A stretch of 18,374 nt of DNA from Akkermansiaceae bacterium UBA5020 (GTDB lineage: Bacteria; Verrucomicrobiota; Verrucomicrobiia; Verrucomicrobiales; DEV007), in contig DGXY01000128.1 in assembly GCA_002396885.1 (NCBI GenBank), positions 1 to 18,374 of the forward strand. Direction: 5' to 3'. The translations under genes were made by a program, and so were the position numbers. This document shows positions 1 to 7,436 of the stretch, one piece after another; position 1 is the stretch's first letter; every line of letters begins with the position of its first letter. The notes beneath the pieces are model-generated. The model was not told where the DNA came from and did no database searches. It saw nothing but the letters and a program-made list of their open reading frames with translations.

Positions 1-2
1 AC

Positions 3-173
3 GGCGCGGTGCTGGGGACGGCGGCATTTGTGAACGCGGTCTTCGAGCGCGAGCAGGCAACGCGAAAACGCTTTGGCGAAAAACGCAGTAGCGGTGCCCG
101 GCGCATGAGGGGGGCAGACTGGGGCGAATTACGAGTCCTGCGCGATCTGCAGAAGGACGTCATGGGGACGTAG
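3..173 (+). CDS. Partial CDS: C-terminal end of a probable REP-associated tyrosine transposase (RAYT, IS200/Y1-like)
   Basis: The open frame enters from the left edge and stops with TAG at 171-173, giving 56 residues. It reads GAVLGTAAFVNAVFEREQ, then KRFGEKRSSGARRMRG, then a tail with WGELRVLRDLQKD. This matches my memory of the C-terminal tail of verrucomicrobial RAYT-like transposases (a GAVLG..FV motif, then FG.KR..GAR..RG and LRDLR). The catalytic HUH and Tyr motifs would lie upstream of the window, so activity cannot be judged. RAYTs are single-strand nucleases tied to dispersed REP palindromes, and REP-like palindromes do occur later in this window. The family call rests on remembered pattern similarity only. 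Confidence 0.6.
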   Translation, partial: GAVLGTAAFVNAVFEREQATRKRFGEKRSSGARRMRGADWGELRVLRDLQKDVMGT

Positions 174-204
174 GGCGAGCGTGGCGTTCGCGCCCGACAC
201 CCGG

Positions 205-465
205 ATTGGGGGAGGGGCCGACCTGTTTGGAAGGCATGGGCGGATCTTCGTCATCTCCCTAGGAAACTCCGAGCAGGTGGGCGAGAAGCGCGGTTCTCCA
301 AGGGGGCAGCGGAAACTCTTCCGCGATCCTTGGCACGGAGATTGCGCTTCCTTCCGTATCGTTAAGTGGGAGGCTATACGGGATTCATCCCCCGGTGCCC
401 CTCTCACGTCAAGGCCGCAAGGAACCATTCAAAGAGACGGCCCCGTCCGCGGCGGGGCCGTTTTT
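205..465 (+). ncRNA. Candidate structured RNA ending in an intrinsic terminator (6S-like layout, family not established)
   Basis: No convincing protein frame covers this stretch, yet it folds well on paper. A possible closing stem pairs GGAGGGGC (211-218) plus ACC (221-223) with GGT plus GCCCCTCT (394-404). An inner arm pairs GAAGCGC (285-291) with GCGCTTC (344-350), CCAAGG (298-303) with CCTTGG (328-333), and ends in a GCGGAA/TTCCGC hairpin (309-324) with loop ACTC. CGTAT/ATACG (356-360/376-380) may form a side hairpin. A strong terminator follows at 437-465. A closed stem about 190 nt across with a large bubble and one long arm resembles 6S RNA, but I do not recognise conserved 6S sequence. 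The 5' end is a guess, and the strand follows from the terminator. It could instead be a decayed palindromic repeat. Confidence 0.35.
437..465 (+). terminator. Intrinsic terminator
   Basis: A 9-bp perfect GC-rich stem pairs ACGGCCCCG (437-445) with CGGGGCCGT (453-461) around a 7-nt loop, and a run of five T (461-465) follows directly. No protein gene ends just upstream on this strand; the nearest stop is the transposase tail at 173. The terminator therefore most likely closes the structured transcript proposed upstream. The other strand lacks a matching T-run, so it should work mainly on the + strand. Confidence 0.8.
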
Positions 466-815
466 GATGTTCTCAGCTTCATTGGCGAGTTTGAGGCGAC
501 TCGTTTTTGTATTTACGGTAACGGAGGTGGCGATTGCTGATAGAATCCATCTCTTTTCAAGACTGAAGGGCCGCATCCTTCTGCTCTCCATGTCCATATC
601 CCTTCGGCCGGCGCCGCGCTGATTGTTTCGGATTCGGCAACAAGCGTTGAAAGGAGGCCGGCGGGCGTTCGGAAAGTTTGAAAGATTTTCCGGGAATCAC
701 GTATTCTCTGGTGAACCGAACCGCGCTTTGCGTTAGAATCTCTCCACCAACCGCGTCCCGGGCTGTCTCCCGTTTCGCCCGGTTTTCTCCACAGACCCTC
801 CCACGACTTTCGCGA

Positions 816-1697
816 ATGTTGTTTCCCCTTTGCCGTTCCGGCTTCGCCCGGGCGTTTCCATTCGCGCTCCTTCTGAGTCCGGTGCTGCTCAGTTCGTGTG
901 TCATGATGCCTTCGAACACGCATTGGGATCAAAGGCGTTCGCTGGCGAAGTATGACTCGCTCGGGATCGATGCCCCAGTCAACTTGCCTGAGCTGAAGAA
1001 TCGCACCGACAAGGGATTTTCGGCGGCGGATTACCTGACGCTCCACTCCGGTCTGATCGTCAGCGGGAAATACATCGACGAGGATTTCAAGGCCAAGCTG
1101 GCGACGAGTCGCGAAGCGCAGGAAGGGGTGCTCGAGCTAGGCTTCTCCGTTCCGATTGCCAAAGGCGGTTCGGGCTTCGGGAGCTGTGCCCCGGTGTCGG
1201 CGGACGGTTATTTCCTCACCGCCGCCCACGTCCTCGCCCACAAGGACAGCTACGTGCTCTACGCGACTTCGAACCAACGTCGCACCTATATCGACTATGC
1301 GCCGATCCGGGTGGTCTACCGCAATGATGCGGCCGACTTTGCCATCGTGAAGGCCGACATCGCCACGCCGCGTTACCTCCGTTTCCGCAGTGAAGCGCTC
1401 AAACCCGCCGACACGCTCTTTGCCGGCGGTTGGATGCACGAGCGCGCCGGCGGCGAGTTCATCCAATACCTTCCGTTGGAGAACGAAGGGTCCGGAGACT
1501 TCCAGAAGGTGGTGACGAGCCTCCCGATGATCAAGGGCGACAGCGGATCGCCTCTCATCGATCGGCAGGGAAGACTCTGCGGCGTCCTCAGCACGATGCG
1601 TCTCGGCGTCATCATCAAGATGAAGCCGAAGTCCACCGCCGTGCACATGGACCCATCCGAGGTCGAGCGGCGCATCCGTCAGGATCGGTCGCGTTGA
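816..1697 (+). CDS. Trypsin-like serine protease, predicted lipoprotein
   Basis: This is a 293-residue protein of the trypsin-like (S1/HtrA-type) fold. From the chosen ATG, residues 12-27 form a hydrophobic signal segment that ends in the lipobox LLSSC, so Cys28 should carry lipid and anchor the protein outside the cytoplasm. The triad is visible: His138 in TAAHV, Asp174 in ADFAIV and Ser243 in GDSGSP. No PDZ domain is present after the protease domain, unlike DegP-type enzymes. The frame stays open up to an ATG at 678, but that start would bury the signal peptide 46 residues in, so 816 is preferred. There is no clear Shine-Dalgarno sequence. The gene stands alone and converges on murA with 65 bp between them. 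The substrate is unknown. Confidence 0.82.
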   Translation: MLFPLCRSGFARAFPFALLLSPVLLSSCVMMPSNTHWDQRRSLAKYDSLGIDAPVNLPELKNRTDKGFSAADYLTLHSGLIVSGKYIDEDFKAKLATSREAQEGVLELGFSVPIAKGGSGFGSCAPVSADGYFLTAAHVLAHKDSYVLYATSNQRRTYIDYAPIRVVYRNDAADFAIVKADIATPRYLRFRSEALKPADTLFAGGWMHERAGGEFIQYLPLENEGSGDFQKVVTSLPMIKGDSGSPLIDRQGRLCGVLSTMRLGVIIKMKPKSTAVHMDPSEVERRIRQDRSR

Positions 1698-1704
1698 GGG
1701 GGGA

Positions 1705-1728
1705 TTCCGGGAGGCGCGGCCTACGGAA
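1705..1728. repeat. Short REP-like palindrome between converging genes
   Basis: TTCCG (1705-1709) and AGGC (1712-1715) pair with GCCT (1719-1722) and CGGAA (1724-1728), giving an imperfect hairpin with a GCG loop. Its right half, GCCTACGGAA, recurs exactly at 9911-9920 and inverted at 10109-10118, so it belongs to a dispersed repeat family. No T-run follows, so I do not call it a terminator, though it sits where the protease and murA transcripts converge. Confidence 0.45.
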
Positions 1729-1762
1729 GGGAGGCTCTGGTTTCTTCCAATCCAGGCCGAAC

Positions 1763-3031
1763 TCACGCCGGCAGTCGCTCGATTTCGGCACCGAGATCGA
1801 TGAGTTTGTCGTCGATGTGCTCGTAGCCGCGGTCGATGTGGTAGACGCGCGAGATTTCCGTATTTCCCTTGGCGGTGAGGGCCGCGAGGACGAGGGCGGC
1901 CGAGGCGCGCAGGTCGCTCGCCATCACTGGCGCGGCGCTGAGTTCCTTGACTCCGTGAATGATCGCGGTGCCATCGTTCACCTCGATGTTGGCGCCCATG
2001 CGTTTCATCTCGGAGGCGTGCATGAAACGCTGCGGGAAGATGGTGTCGCGCACCACGCTGGTGCCGGGTGTGGTGGCGAAAAGGGCGCACATCTGCGCCT
2101 GCATGTCGGTGGGGAAGCCCGGGTAGGGTTCGGTGGTGATGTTGGCCCCGACGGGATTGGCGGCGCGATGGACGGTGACGGTGGTCTTGGTGGTCTCGAC
2201 CTTGCAACCGCAGCGGCGCAGGACCTCGGTGACGACGGAAAGGTGCTCTGGCGCGACGCGGCGGAGGGTGATGCTCTCCTTGGCGGCCATGGCTCCCGCG
2301 ACCATGAAGGTGCCGGCTTCGATGCGGTCGGGGATGACGGTGTGCTCGACCCCGCCGAGTTCGGCGACACCCTCGATCTCAATGCGGGGGGTGCCCGCAC
2401 CGCTGACCTTGGCTCCCATCGCATTGAGGAAATTGGCGAGATCGACGACCTCAGGCTCGCAGGCGGCTCCGGTGATGACCGTGGTGCCCTTGGCGAGGAC
2501 GGCGGCCATCATCACGTTGTCCGTTCCGAGGACGGTGGCCCCGTGTTTGCCGCTCATGTCGATGACTTTGCCGGTGAGGCCGTAGCGGGCCTCGAGACGG
2601 ACGTTGCCGCCCTCGACACGGGCTTCGGCCCCGAGACCCTCGAGACCGCGGAGGTGGAGATCGATGGGGCGGTCGCCGATGACGCAGCCACCGGGCAGGG
2701 AGACATCGGCTCGGTTGTGGCGGGCGAGAAGAGGCCCCATGACACAGACCGAGGCACGCATTTTCCGGACGAGGTCGTAGGGCGCCTCGTGTCCGCGGAG
2801 CTTCTCACAGCGGATCACGACGGTGCCGCTGGCGCGTTCCACCTCGGCCCCGAGATTCTGCAGAATCTGCAGCATGTAATTCGTGTCGGAGACATCGGGG
2901 ACGCGACGGATGGTGCACTGCTCGCGGGTGAGGAGGGTGGCGGCCAGGATGGGGAGCGAAGCGTTCTTCGAACCGCTGATGTTGACGCTGCCCGAGAGGG
3001 GCTTGCCGCCATGAACGATGAATCTTTCCAT
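1763..3031 (-). CDS. murA: UDP-N-acetylglucosamine 1-carboxyvinyltransferase (MurA)
   Basis: The 422-residue length is normal for MurA, which transfers enolpyruvate from PEP to UDP-GlcNAc in the cytoplasm, the first committed step of peptidoglycan synthesis. Lys22-Asn23 sits in GSKNA. The catalytic loop GGCVIGDRP carries Cys116, the residue alkylated by fosfomycin; where Asp replaces it, enzymes are resistant. The general-base Asp309 lies in GFPTDMQAQ and the late Arg401 in IDRGYE. The frame extends upstream to 3268, but that part is low-complexity and overlaps prmC; the ATG at 3031 gives MERFIVHGG, the standard MurA N-terminus. It is the last gene of the minus-strand string, 64 bp after prmC. 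All key residues are present. Confidence 0.97.
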   Translation of the reverse strand: MERFIVHGGKPLSGSVNISGSKNASLPILAATLLTREQCTIRRVPDVSDTNYMLQILQNLGAEVERASGTVVIRCEKLRGHEAPYDLVRKMRASVCVMGPLLARHNRADVSLPGGCVIGDRPIDLHLRGLEGLGAEARVEGGNVRLEARYGLTGKVIDMSGKHGATVLGTDNVMMAAVLAKGTTVITGAACEPEVVDLANFLNAMGAKVSGAGTPRIEIEGVAELGGVEHTVIPDRIEAGTFMVAGAMAAKESITLRRVAPEHLSVVTEVLRRCGCKVETTKTTVTVHRAANPVGANITTEPYPGFPTDMQAQMCALFATTPGTSVVRDTIFPQRFMHASEMKRMGANIEVNDGTAIIHGVKELSAAPVMASDLRASAALVLAALTAKGNTEISRVYHIDRGYEHIDDKLIDLGAEIERLPA

Positions 3032-3095
3032 GTCTCGAATCGTGAAGGGTCGGTCCACGCCGTTCCTTGGCGCGGAAGGGGCGACCCTAGCAGCA

Positions 3096-3953
3096 TTAGG
3101 GGGTTTTGGTAGCGAAAAGAAAGCGCTCGATGCCGGAGAGGTCGTTGCGGAGGGTGACGCCGGAGAGGCCGTGGTCTTCGGCGAGGCGGGCGAGTTCGGC
3201 CCCTTGGTCGATCCCGAACTCCATCGCGATTTTTCCGCCGGGAAGGAGGTGGTCCGGTGCGGCCGCAAGAAACTGTTCCATCACCTCCAGACCCGTCTCA
3301 CCGCCGTAAAGCGCGACGGGCGGATCGCGCAGGACTTCGCGGCTCAGAGCCGTCTCGGCGCTGCGGGGGATGTAGGGTAAGTTCGCGACGATGAGGTCGT
3401 AGCGGGCGTCGCCGAGGCTCGAGAAAAGATCGGATTTGATCGTCTCGACCGCGATGGCCGCCGGAAGGAGGCGGGCGGCGTTCTCGCTCGCGAGGGAAAG
3501 GGCGTCGGAGGAGAGATCGGCGAGGGTGACCCTCGCTCCGCCACGTGCGGCAAGGTGATGGGCGAGGGCAATCCCGATCACCCCCGAGCCACAGCCCAGG
3601 TCGAGGATTGCGGCTCGGTCCGGCCAGATCAGGGAGAGGAGGTAGTGGGTGAGTTCCTCGGTCTCGGGACGGGGCACGAGGGCGCGTGAGTCGGTGAGAA
3701 ACTCGAGGTCGCAGAATTCGACCGTGCCGAGGAGGTGCTGGAGTGGTTCTCCCTTCCCCCGCCGCACCGTCAGTTCGCGAAGGGAGGTGATCTGCGGCTC
3801 GGTGAGGGGGCGGTCGAAATCGAGGTAGAGCTGCATTCGGCCGACCTTGAGGACGTGGGCGATGAGCAACTCCATGTTGAGCCTCGCCTCGTCCACCTCG
3901 TGCCGCTGGAGATATTCGGCCCCTTTCTTCAGGGTATCGAGGAGGGTCGCCAT
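3096..3953 (-). CDS. prmC: Peptide chain release factor N5-glutamine methyltransferase (PrmC/HemK)
   Basis: This is a 285-residue SAM-dependent methyltransferase that modifies the Gln of the GGQ motif in release factors RF1 and RF2. A helical N-terminal domain (about 1-80) is followed by the family RPETE motif (95-99), the SAM-binding DLGCGSG (118-124), and an acidic end of strand beta-2 at Asp146. The catalytic tetrad is NLPY (191-194) rather than the usual NPPY. Length and domain order fit PrmC well. It starts 3 bp after the stop of the MRJP-like gene, so the two are very likely co-transcribed, and murA follows. In many bacteria prfA sits directly in front of prmC; here it does not. Confidence 0.93.
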   Translation of the reverse strand: MATLLDTLKKGAEYLQRHEVDEARLNMELLIAHVLKVGRMQLYLDFDRPLTEPQITSLRELTVRRGKGEPLQHLLGTVEFCDLEFLTDSRALVPRPETEELTHYLLSLIWPDRAAILDLGCGSGVIGIALAHHLAARGGARVTLADLSSDALSLASENAARLLPAAIAVETIKSDLFSSLGDARYDLIVANLPYIPRSAETALSREVLRDPPVALYGGETGLEVMEQFLAAAPDHLLPGGKIAMEFGIDQGAELARLAEDHGLSGVTLRNDLSGIERFLFATKTP

Positions 3954-3956
3954 GGA

Positions 3957-5192
3957 TCAGGGTAGGGCGGGGAAACTGAAGCGGCTCGAAGGCAGGGGAC
4001 GGGTCTTGAAAAGGGAGAAGGGCGGGGCCGTGATGTCCTTGCCGCTGTTGAAGAAAGGCGTGCGGTGGAGCTGGCTGCTGAAGAAGTGGAGTTGTCCGTC
4101 GGGCCCGATGAGGAGGCCACCCGGCCAGATGATGCGCGGGTCTTGCACGAGAAGGCGCAGATTGAGGAAGTTTTCCTCGGGAGTCACGTAGTCGATGGAG
4201 CCGCGCGAAATGTCAGCAAAATAGATCCGACCTTTCGAATCAATCGCCATGCTGTCGCAAACCGGCTTTTGAGAAACTCCCGTGATCTGGGTGGCGAGAA
4301 CCTGGGGGGTGATGTCGGTGCGGACGAGGAATTCGGTTCGGATCTTGTAGAGGGAGGCCCCGTCCCGGGCACCGTAGTAGAGCCATTCGCCGCGACGATC
4401 GATCGCGATGGGACTGACTCCGGTGAGCGGGCTGGCGACAACCCCGTCCGGTCGTCGCACCTCGACCTGCCTGCCATCGACGGTGAGGAGGATCTCGGGA
4501 TCTTTCTGCACGGATCGATCGCCTTGAAGGACGCGTCGGGCGAGTCCTGTTTCGGTGTTCACCACGATCAAGGCCGACGTCACGCCATCGGCGGGATCGG
4601 AAAGGTAGACGTGAGGGCTAACCGGATCGAGGGCGAGATTGGTGAGGAAGGAGTTCGGGTTCAATGCAAGGGCATCGATCACGACCACTTTGTGGAGTTC
4701 GTCCCGTTTCGTGTCCCAGGCCACCAGCTTGGCGGCCGTCCCGGATCGCCGACCGTTGTCGAGCATCCAGACGATTCCACGCGAATCACAGGCGATCCCG
4801 AGAACGGAATCCAAGAGGAGGGGGTCACCCGACCCCGGTGTGTTCATCGGCTCGTTGGGGAACGCCAGCCACTGGCCGTCTTTCCCGAGGCGCATGACCC
4901 GGTGCTGCGGCAGAAAGAACGGATGGCAGGCGATAATGTAATCTCCCGAGGGCAGCACACACATCCCTCCGGGGCCGGTCGGAGCTTGCGCCGTTTCGAG
5001 AAGTTCGTCGTTCCCTTTCTTGAAAAGATTGCGCGGCAGGGTTGGCAACAATTTCAGATCGGGGCGATCAGGGGCGGGGAGGTTCGGCACTGCCAAAAGG
5101 AAAAGGCCGACCAGCGCTCCGAGCCGACGGCAAGCCCCCGTGCGGACGAGGGGCGTCCGGTCGTTTAAGGCGTTTTGTAGGAAAGGGATCAC
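3957..5192 (-). CDS. Yellow/major royal jelly (MRJP) family secreted beta-propeller protein
   Basis: This 411-residue protein starts with GTG (5192). A basic segment (RTGACRRLG) precedes a hydrophobic run (ALVGLFLLAV) and then NLPAPD, which suggests export. The body has repeated propeller strands of the Yellow/MRJP type: GIACDSRGIVWMLDNG, KLVAWDTKRDELHKVV, LALDP...VYLSDPADG, SPLTGVSPIAIDRRGEWLYYGA, DSMAIDSKGRIYFADISRGSIDYV, and a final WPGGLLIGPDGQLHFFSS. Insect relatives are secreted ligand binders or pigment enzymes; the role of bacterial members is unclear, so I assign none. It lies between ptsI (63 bp upstream) and prmC (3 bp downstream), and appears translationally linked to prmC. Confidence 0.82.
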   Translation of the reverse strand: MIPFLQNALNDRTPLVRTGACRRLGALVGLFLLAVPNLPAPDRPDLKLLPTLPRNLFKKGNDELLETAQAPTGPGGMCVLPSGDYIIACHPFFLPQHRVMRLGKDGQWLAFPNEPMNTPGSGDPLLLDSVLGIACDSRGIVWMLDNGRRSGTAAKLVAWDTKRDELHKVVVIDALALNPNSFLTNLALDPVSPHVYLSDPADGVTSALIVVNTETGLARRVLQGDRSVQKDPEILLTVDGRQVEVRRPDGVVASPLTGVSPIAIDRRGEWLYYGARDGASLYKIRTEFLVRTDITPQVLATQITGVSQKPVCDSMAIDSKGRIYFADISRGSIDYVTPEENFLNLRLLVQDPRIIWPGGLLIGPDGQLHFFSSQLHRTPFFNSGKDITAPPFSLFKTRPLPSSRFSFPALP

Positions 5193-5255
5193 GGCCTCGG
5201 GAGGGAAGTCACTATTCTGGGGAAAAAGCCGGGATCGTCAATCGGGGAGAGTCGC

Positions 5256-7037
5256 TCAAAGGAGGAGTTCGGGATAGGCCTCTTTGGCGATCAGGAGCGA
5301 AGCCTCCTTCACCTGATCGGAGCTGCCGTAGGCGCGGAGACTTTCGGTCAGGTTGCGGCAGGTGGCGGAATCGAGCCGCGAGAGGGCCCGGCGCATCCGC
5401 AGAAGTTGGGAAGCGCCGACGGAGAGCTCATCGACGCCGAGGCCGACCCAGACCGGAGCCAGGGTGAGATCGCTGGCCACTTCGCCGCAGATTCCGCACC
5501 AGATCCCGTGGCGATGGGCCGCCTCGACCGTTTCGCGGATCATCGCGATCACCGCGGGGTGGGCCGGTTGGTAAAGGTGTGCGACGCGATCGTTCACGCG
5601 ATCGACGGCCGTCGTGTATTGGATGAGGTCGTTCGACCCGATGCTGAAAAAATCAACTTCCTTGGCGAGGTGATCGGCGATGAGGACCGCGCTCGGGATC
5701 TCGATCATGGCACCGACCTCGATCTTTTCGTCAAAGGCGATACCGGCGCCGCGGAGCTCGTCTTTCGCGGATTCGAGCTGGGCTTTGGCCCCGCGCAACT
5801 CCTCGAGGGTGGAGAGGAAGGGGAACATCAGGCGGATCTTGCCGAAGGCGCTCGCGCGGAGAATGGCTCTAAGTTGCAGCCGGAACTCCTCGGGCTGGTC
5901 GAGGCTGAGGCGGATGCCACGCCATCCGAGGAACGGATTGGGCTCGGGGTCCTCGAACAGTTCCGGGAGGAGTTTGTCACCTCCGATGTCGAGGGTGCGG
6001 ACGATGACGCCGTGGGGATGAGTCGCTTCGGCCACCTTGCGGTAGTTGGCCGTCTGATTCTCTTCATCACGCAACTCGGGCCGACTCAGGTAAAAAAACT
6101 CGGTGCGGTAGAGGCCGACCCCCTCGGCACCGAGCGAAATGATGCCGTCGAGTTCCTCGATGAATTCGATGTTCGCCGAAAGGGTGATTTTGCGGCCGTC
6201 GGCGGTGCGGGTATCCTGATGACGGAGGGGCTCGAGATCGGTGAGCACCGTCCTTTCGTGCTCGATCAACGTCTCGTATTCCGCGATCGTCGCGGGAGAC
6301 GGATTGATGATGACAAGCCCGTGGTAACCGTCCACCAAGACGATGTCACCGGCCGGGAAATCCTCCGGCATCTCGTGGAGGGCGACGACGGCCGGGATGC
6401 TCAGGGAGCGGGCCATGATCGCCGTGTGAGAGGTGGGGCTGCCCAGCTCCGTGGCGAAACCCCGGATCCGGGTGCGATCGAGCCCGACCGTGTCGGAGGG
6501 GGTCAGATCGTGGGCGAGAAGGATGCTCGTGCCCGGCTGGGAGGGGCGCATTCCGTCATCACCCTCGTCACCCGCGCCGCGCCGGAGATTGCGGAGGAGG
6601 CGCTTGGCGACGTCTTCGATATCGACGGCCCGCTCCCGCAGGTAGGGGTCGGCGATCTTCCGGAGCGAGTCGATGTAGCGTTTCGAAACCGAATAATAAG
6701 CCCAATCGACTGACTTCCGCTGGGTCTCGACGATGCGGAGGACCTCATTGAGGATGCTGGAATCCTCGAGAATGAGGAGGTGGGCGTCGAAAATCGCCGA
6801 ATCGTTCTCTCCCTCGGCGGAGCTGATTTCCTCCTGCAGGGCGAGAATCTGCTCCCGGGTCGCGACGATTGCTTCGTTGAGCCGCTCGCGTTCGGTTTCG
6901 ACCTCGTAGCGTTCGATGATCAGGTGCTCAGGCTCCTCCAGTGCCTTGCCAACCCTCTCGGCCGGCCCGACCGAGATACCCGGCGACACGCCGATCCCCT
7001 TAAGACGGATTTCAGTTTTCGGCTTGGAGGGAATCAT
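5256..7037 (-). CDS. ptsI: Phosphoenolpyruvate-protein phosphotransferase (PTS Enzyme I)
   Basis: This 593-residue cytoplasmic protein is near full Enzyme I length. Enzyme I takes phosphate from PEP onto a histidine and passes it to HPr. The N-terminal part (about 10-150) holds the HPr-binding helices. The phospho-His domain has the signature GSPTSHTAIMARSL with His204. The PEP-binding TIM-barrel domain shows RTEFFYL (311-317), GGDKLLPE (352-359), NPFLGWRGIRL (367-377), IGSNDLIQY (467-474) and the active-site Cys517 in GICGE. No GAF (PtsP-type) domain is fused at the N-terminus. It lies 92 bp downstream of the HPr gene, after hprK. Confidence 0.96.
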   Translation of the reverse strand: MIPSKPKTEIRLKGIGVSPGISVGPAERVGKALEEPEHLIIERYEVETERERLNEAIVATREQILALQEEISSAEGENDSAIFDAHLLILEDSSILNEVLRIVETQRKSVDWAYYSVSKRYIDSLRKIADPYLRERAVDIEDVAKRLLRNLRRGAGDEGDDGMRPSQPGTSILLAHDLTPSDTVGLDRTRIRGFATELGSPTSHTAIMARSLSIPAVVALHEMPEDFPAGDIVLVDGYHGLVIINPSPATIAEYETLIEHERTVLTDLEPLRHQDTRTADGRKITLSANIEFIEELDGIISLGAEGVGLYRTEFFYLSRPELRDEENQTANYRKVAEATHPHGVIVRTLDIGGDKLLPELFEDPEPNPFLGWRGIRLSLDQPEEFRLQLRAILRASAFGKIRLMFPFLSTLEELRGAKAQLESAKDELRGAGIAFDEKIEVGAMIEIPSAVLIADHLAKEVDFFSIGSNDLIQYTTAVDRVNDRVAHLYQPAHPAVIAMIRETVEAAHRHGIWCGICGEVASDLTLAPVWVGLGVDELSVGASQLLRMRRALSRLDSATCRNLTESLRAYGSSDQVKEASLLIAKEAYPELLL

Positions 7038-7129
7038 GCGGGTCGCTCTGTAAACGGGCAGGTAAGGGAAAAATTATGACTTTGGGGAGAGAAATCCCGG
7101 GCCAAAAATCGGCTTGGGATGCCTTTACC

Positions 7130-7399
7130 TCAGCAGTCCGCCTCAAAACCGCTGTTCACGAGAGCGCTCAGTTTCTCGAGGGCTGCTTCGGCATCCGCTC
7201 CCTCGGTCGAAACTTTGATGACCGATCCTTGTGCCGCGGCAAGCATCATCAAGCCCATGATGCTTTTTCCGTTGATCTCCTCGTCGTCTTTCTCCACCCA
7301 GACCTCGCAGTCGAAGCGACTCGCAAGCTTGACGAATTTCGCCGCCGGTCTGGCGTGCAGACCGTCCTCATTCGGAATAGTTAATTCACAAACTGGCAT
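7130..7399 (-). CDS. ptsH: HPr-family phosphocarrier protein
   Basis: This 89-residue protein is of typical HPr length. The Enzyme I target His15 is in GLHARPAA, and the regulatory serine recognised by HPr kinase is Ser46 in INGKSIMGLMML. Both phosphorylation sites of a regulatory HPr are thus present, in agreement with the hprK gene 37 bp upstream and ptsI downstream. An unusual C-terminal tail ends in ...FEADC. HPr would pass phosphate between Enzyme I and sugar-specific Enzyme II proteins (none seen here) or act as a signal when phosphorylated on Ser46. Confidence 0.95.
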   Translation of the reverse strand: MPVCELTIPNEDGLHARPAAKFVKLASRFDCEVWVEKDDEEINGKSIMGLMMLAAAQGSVIKVSTEGADAEAALEKLSALVNSGFEADC

Positions 7400-7436
7400 T
7401 GTGGGAGCGGCGATTCAAAAAACAAGGATGGAGCGG

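Noticed and set aside
205..436. RNase P RNA, SRP RNA or tmRNA
   Set aside because: AGGAAACTCCGAGC at 261-274 faintly recalls the RNase P GAGGAAAGTCCGGGC block, but the matching ACAGAAA...ACCGCC half is missing; the SRP GGAAGGAAGCAG-type core and a tmRNA acceptor end are absent too.
541..739. Two TAGAAT motifs as -10 elements for the protease gene (541-546 and 734-739)
   Set aside because: Neither has a convincing -35 hexamer at 16-18 bp, so I do not list a promoter.
678..815. Longer protease start at 678
   Set aside because: It would put 46 unremarkable residues in front of a clear lipoprotein signal peptide, so the ATG at 816 is the better start.
1430..3112. Long open frame (560 aa) on the + strand
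   Set aside because: It is antisense to murA and overlaps the protease end; the translation is Asp/Gly/His-rich low complexity typical of the reverse frame of a high-GC gene, with no domain.
3032..3268. Longer MurA start at 3268
   Set aside because: The extension is Ser/Pro/Ala-rich, overlaps prmC, and precedes the standard MERFIVHGG start of MurA.
4065..5168. 367-aa open frame on the + strand
   Set aside because: Antisense shadow of the MRJP-like gene, with a composition like other reverse-frame shadows here.
5406..6713. 435-aa open frame on the + strand
   Set aside because: It mirrors ptsI, whose motifs are unmistakable on the other strand. No recognisable family in this frame.
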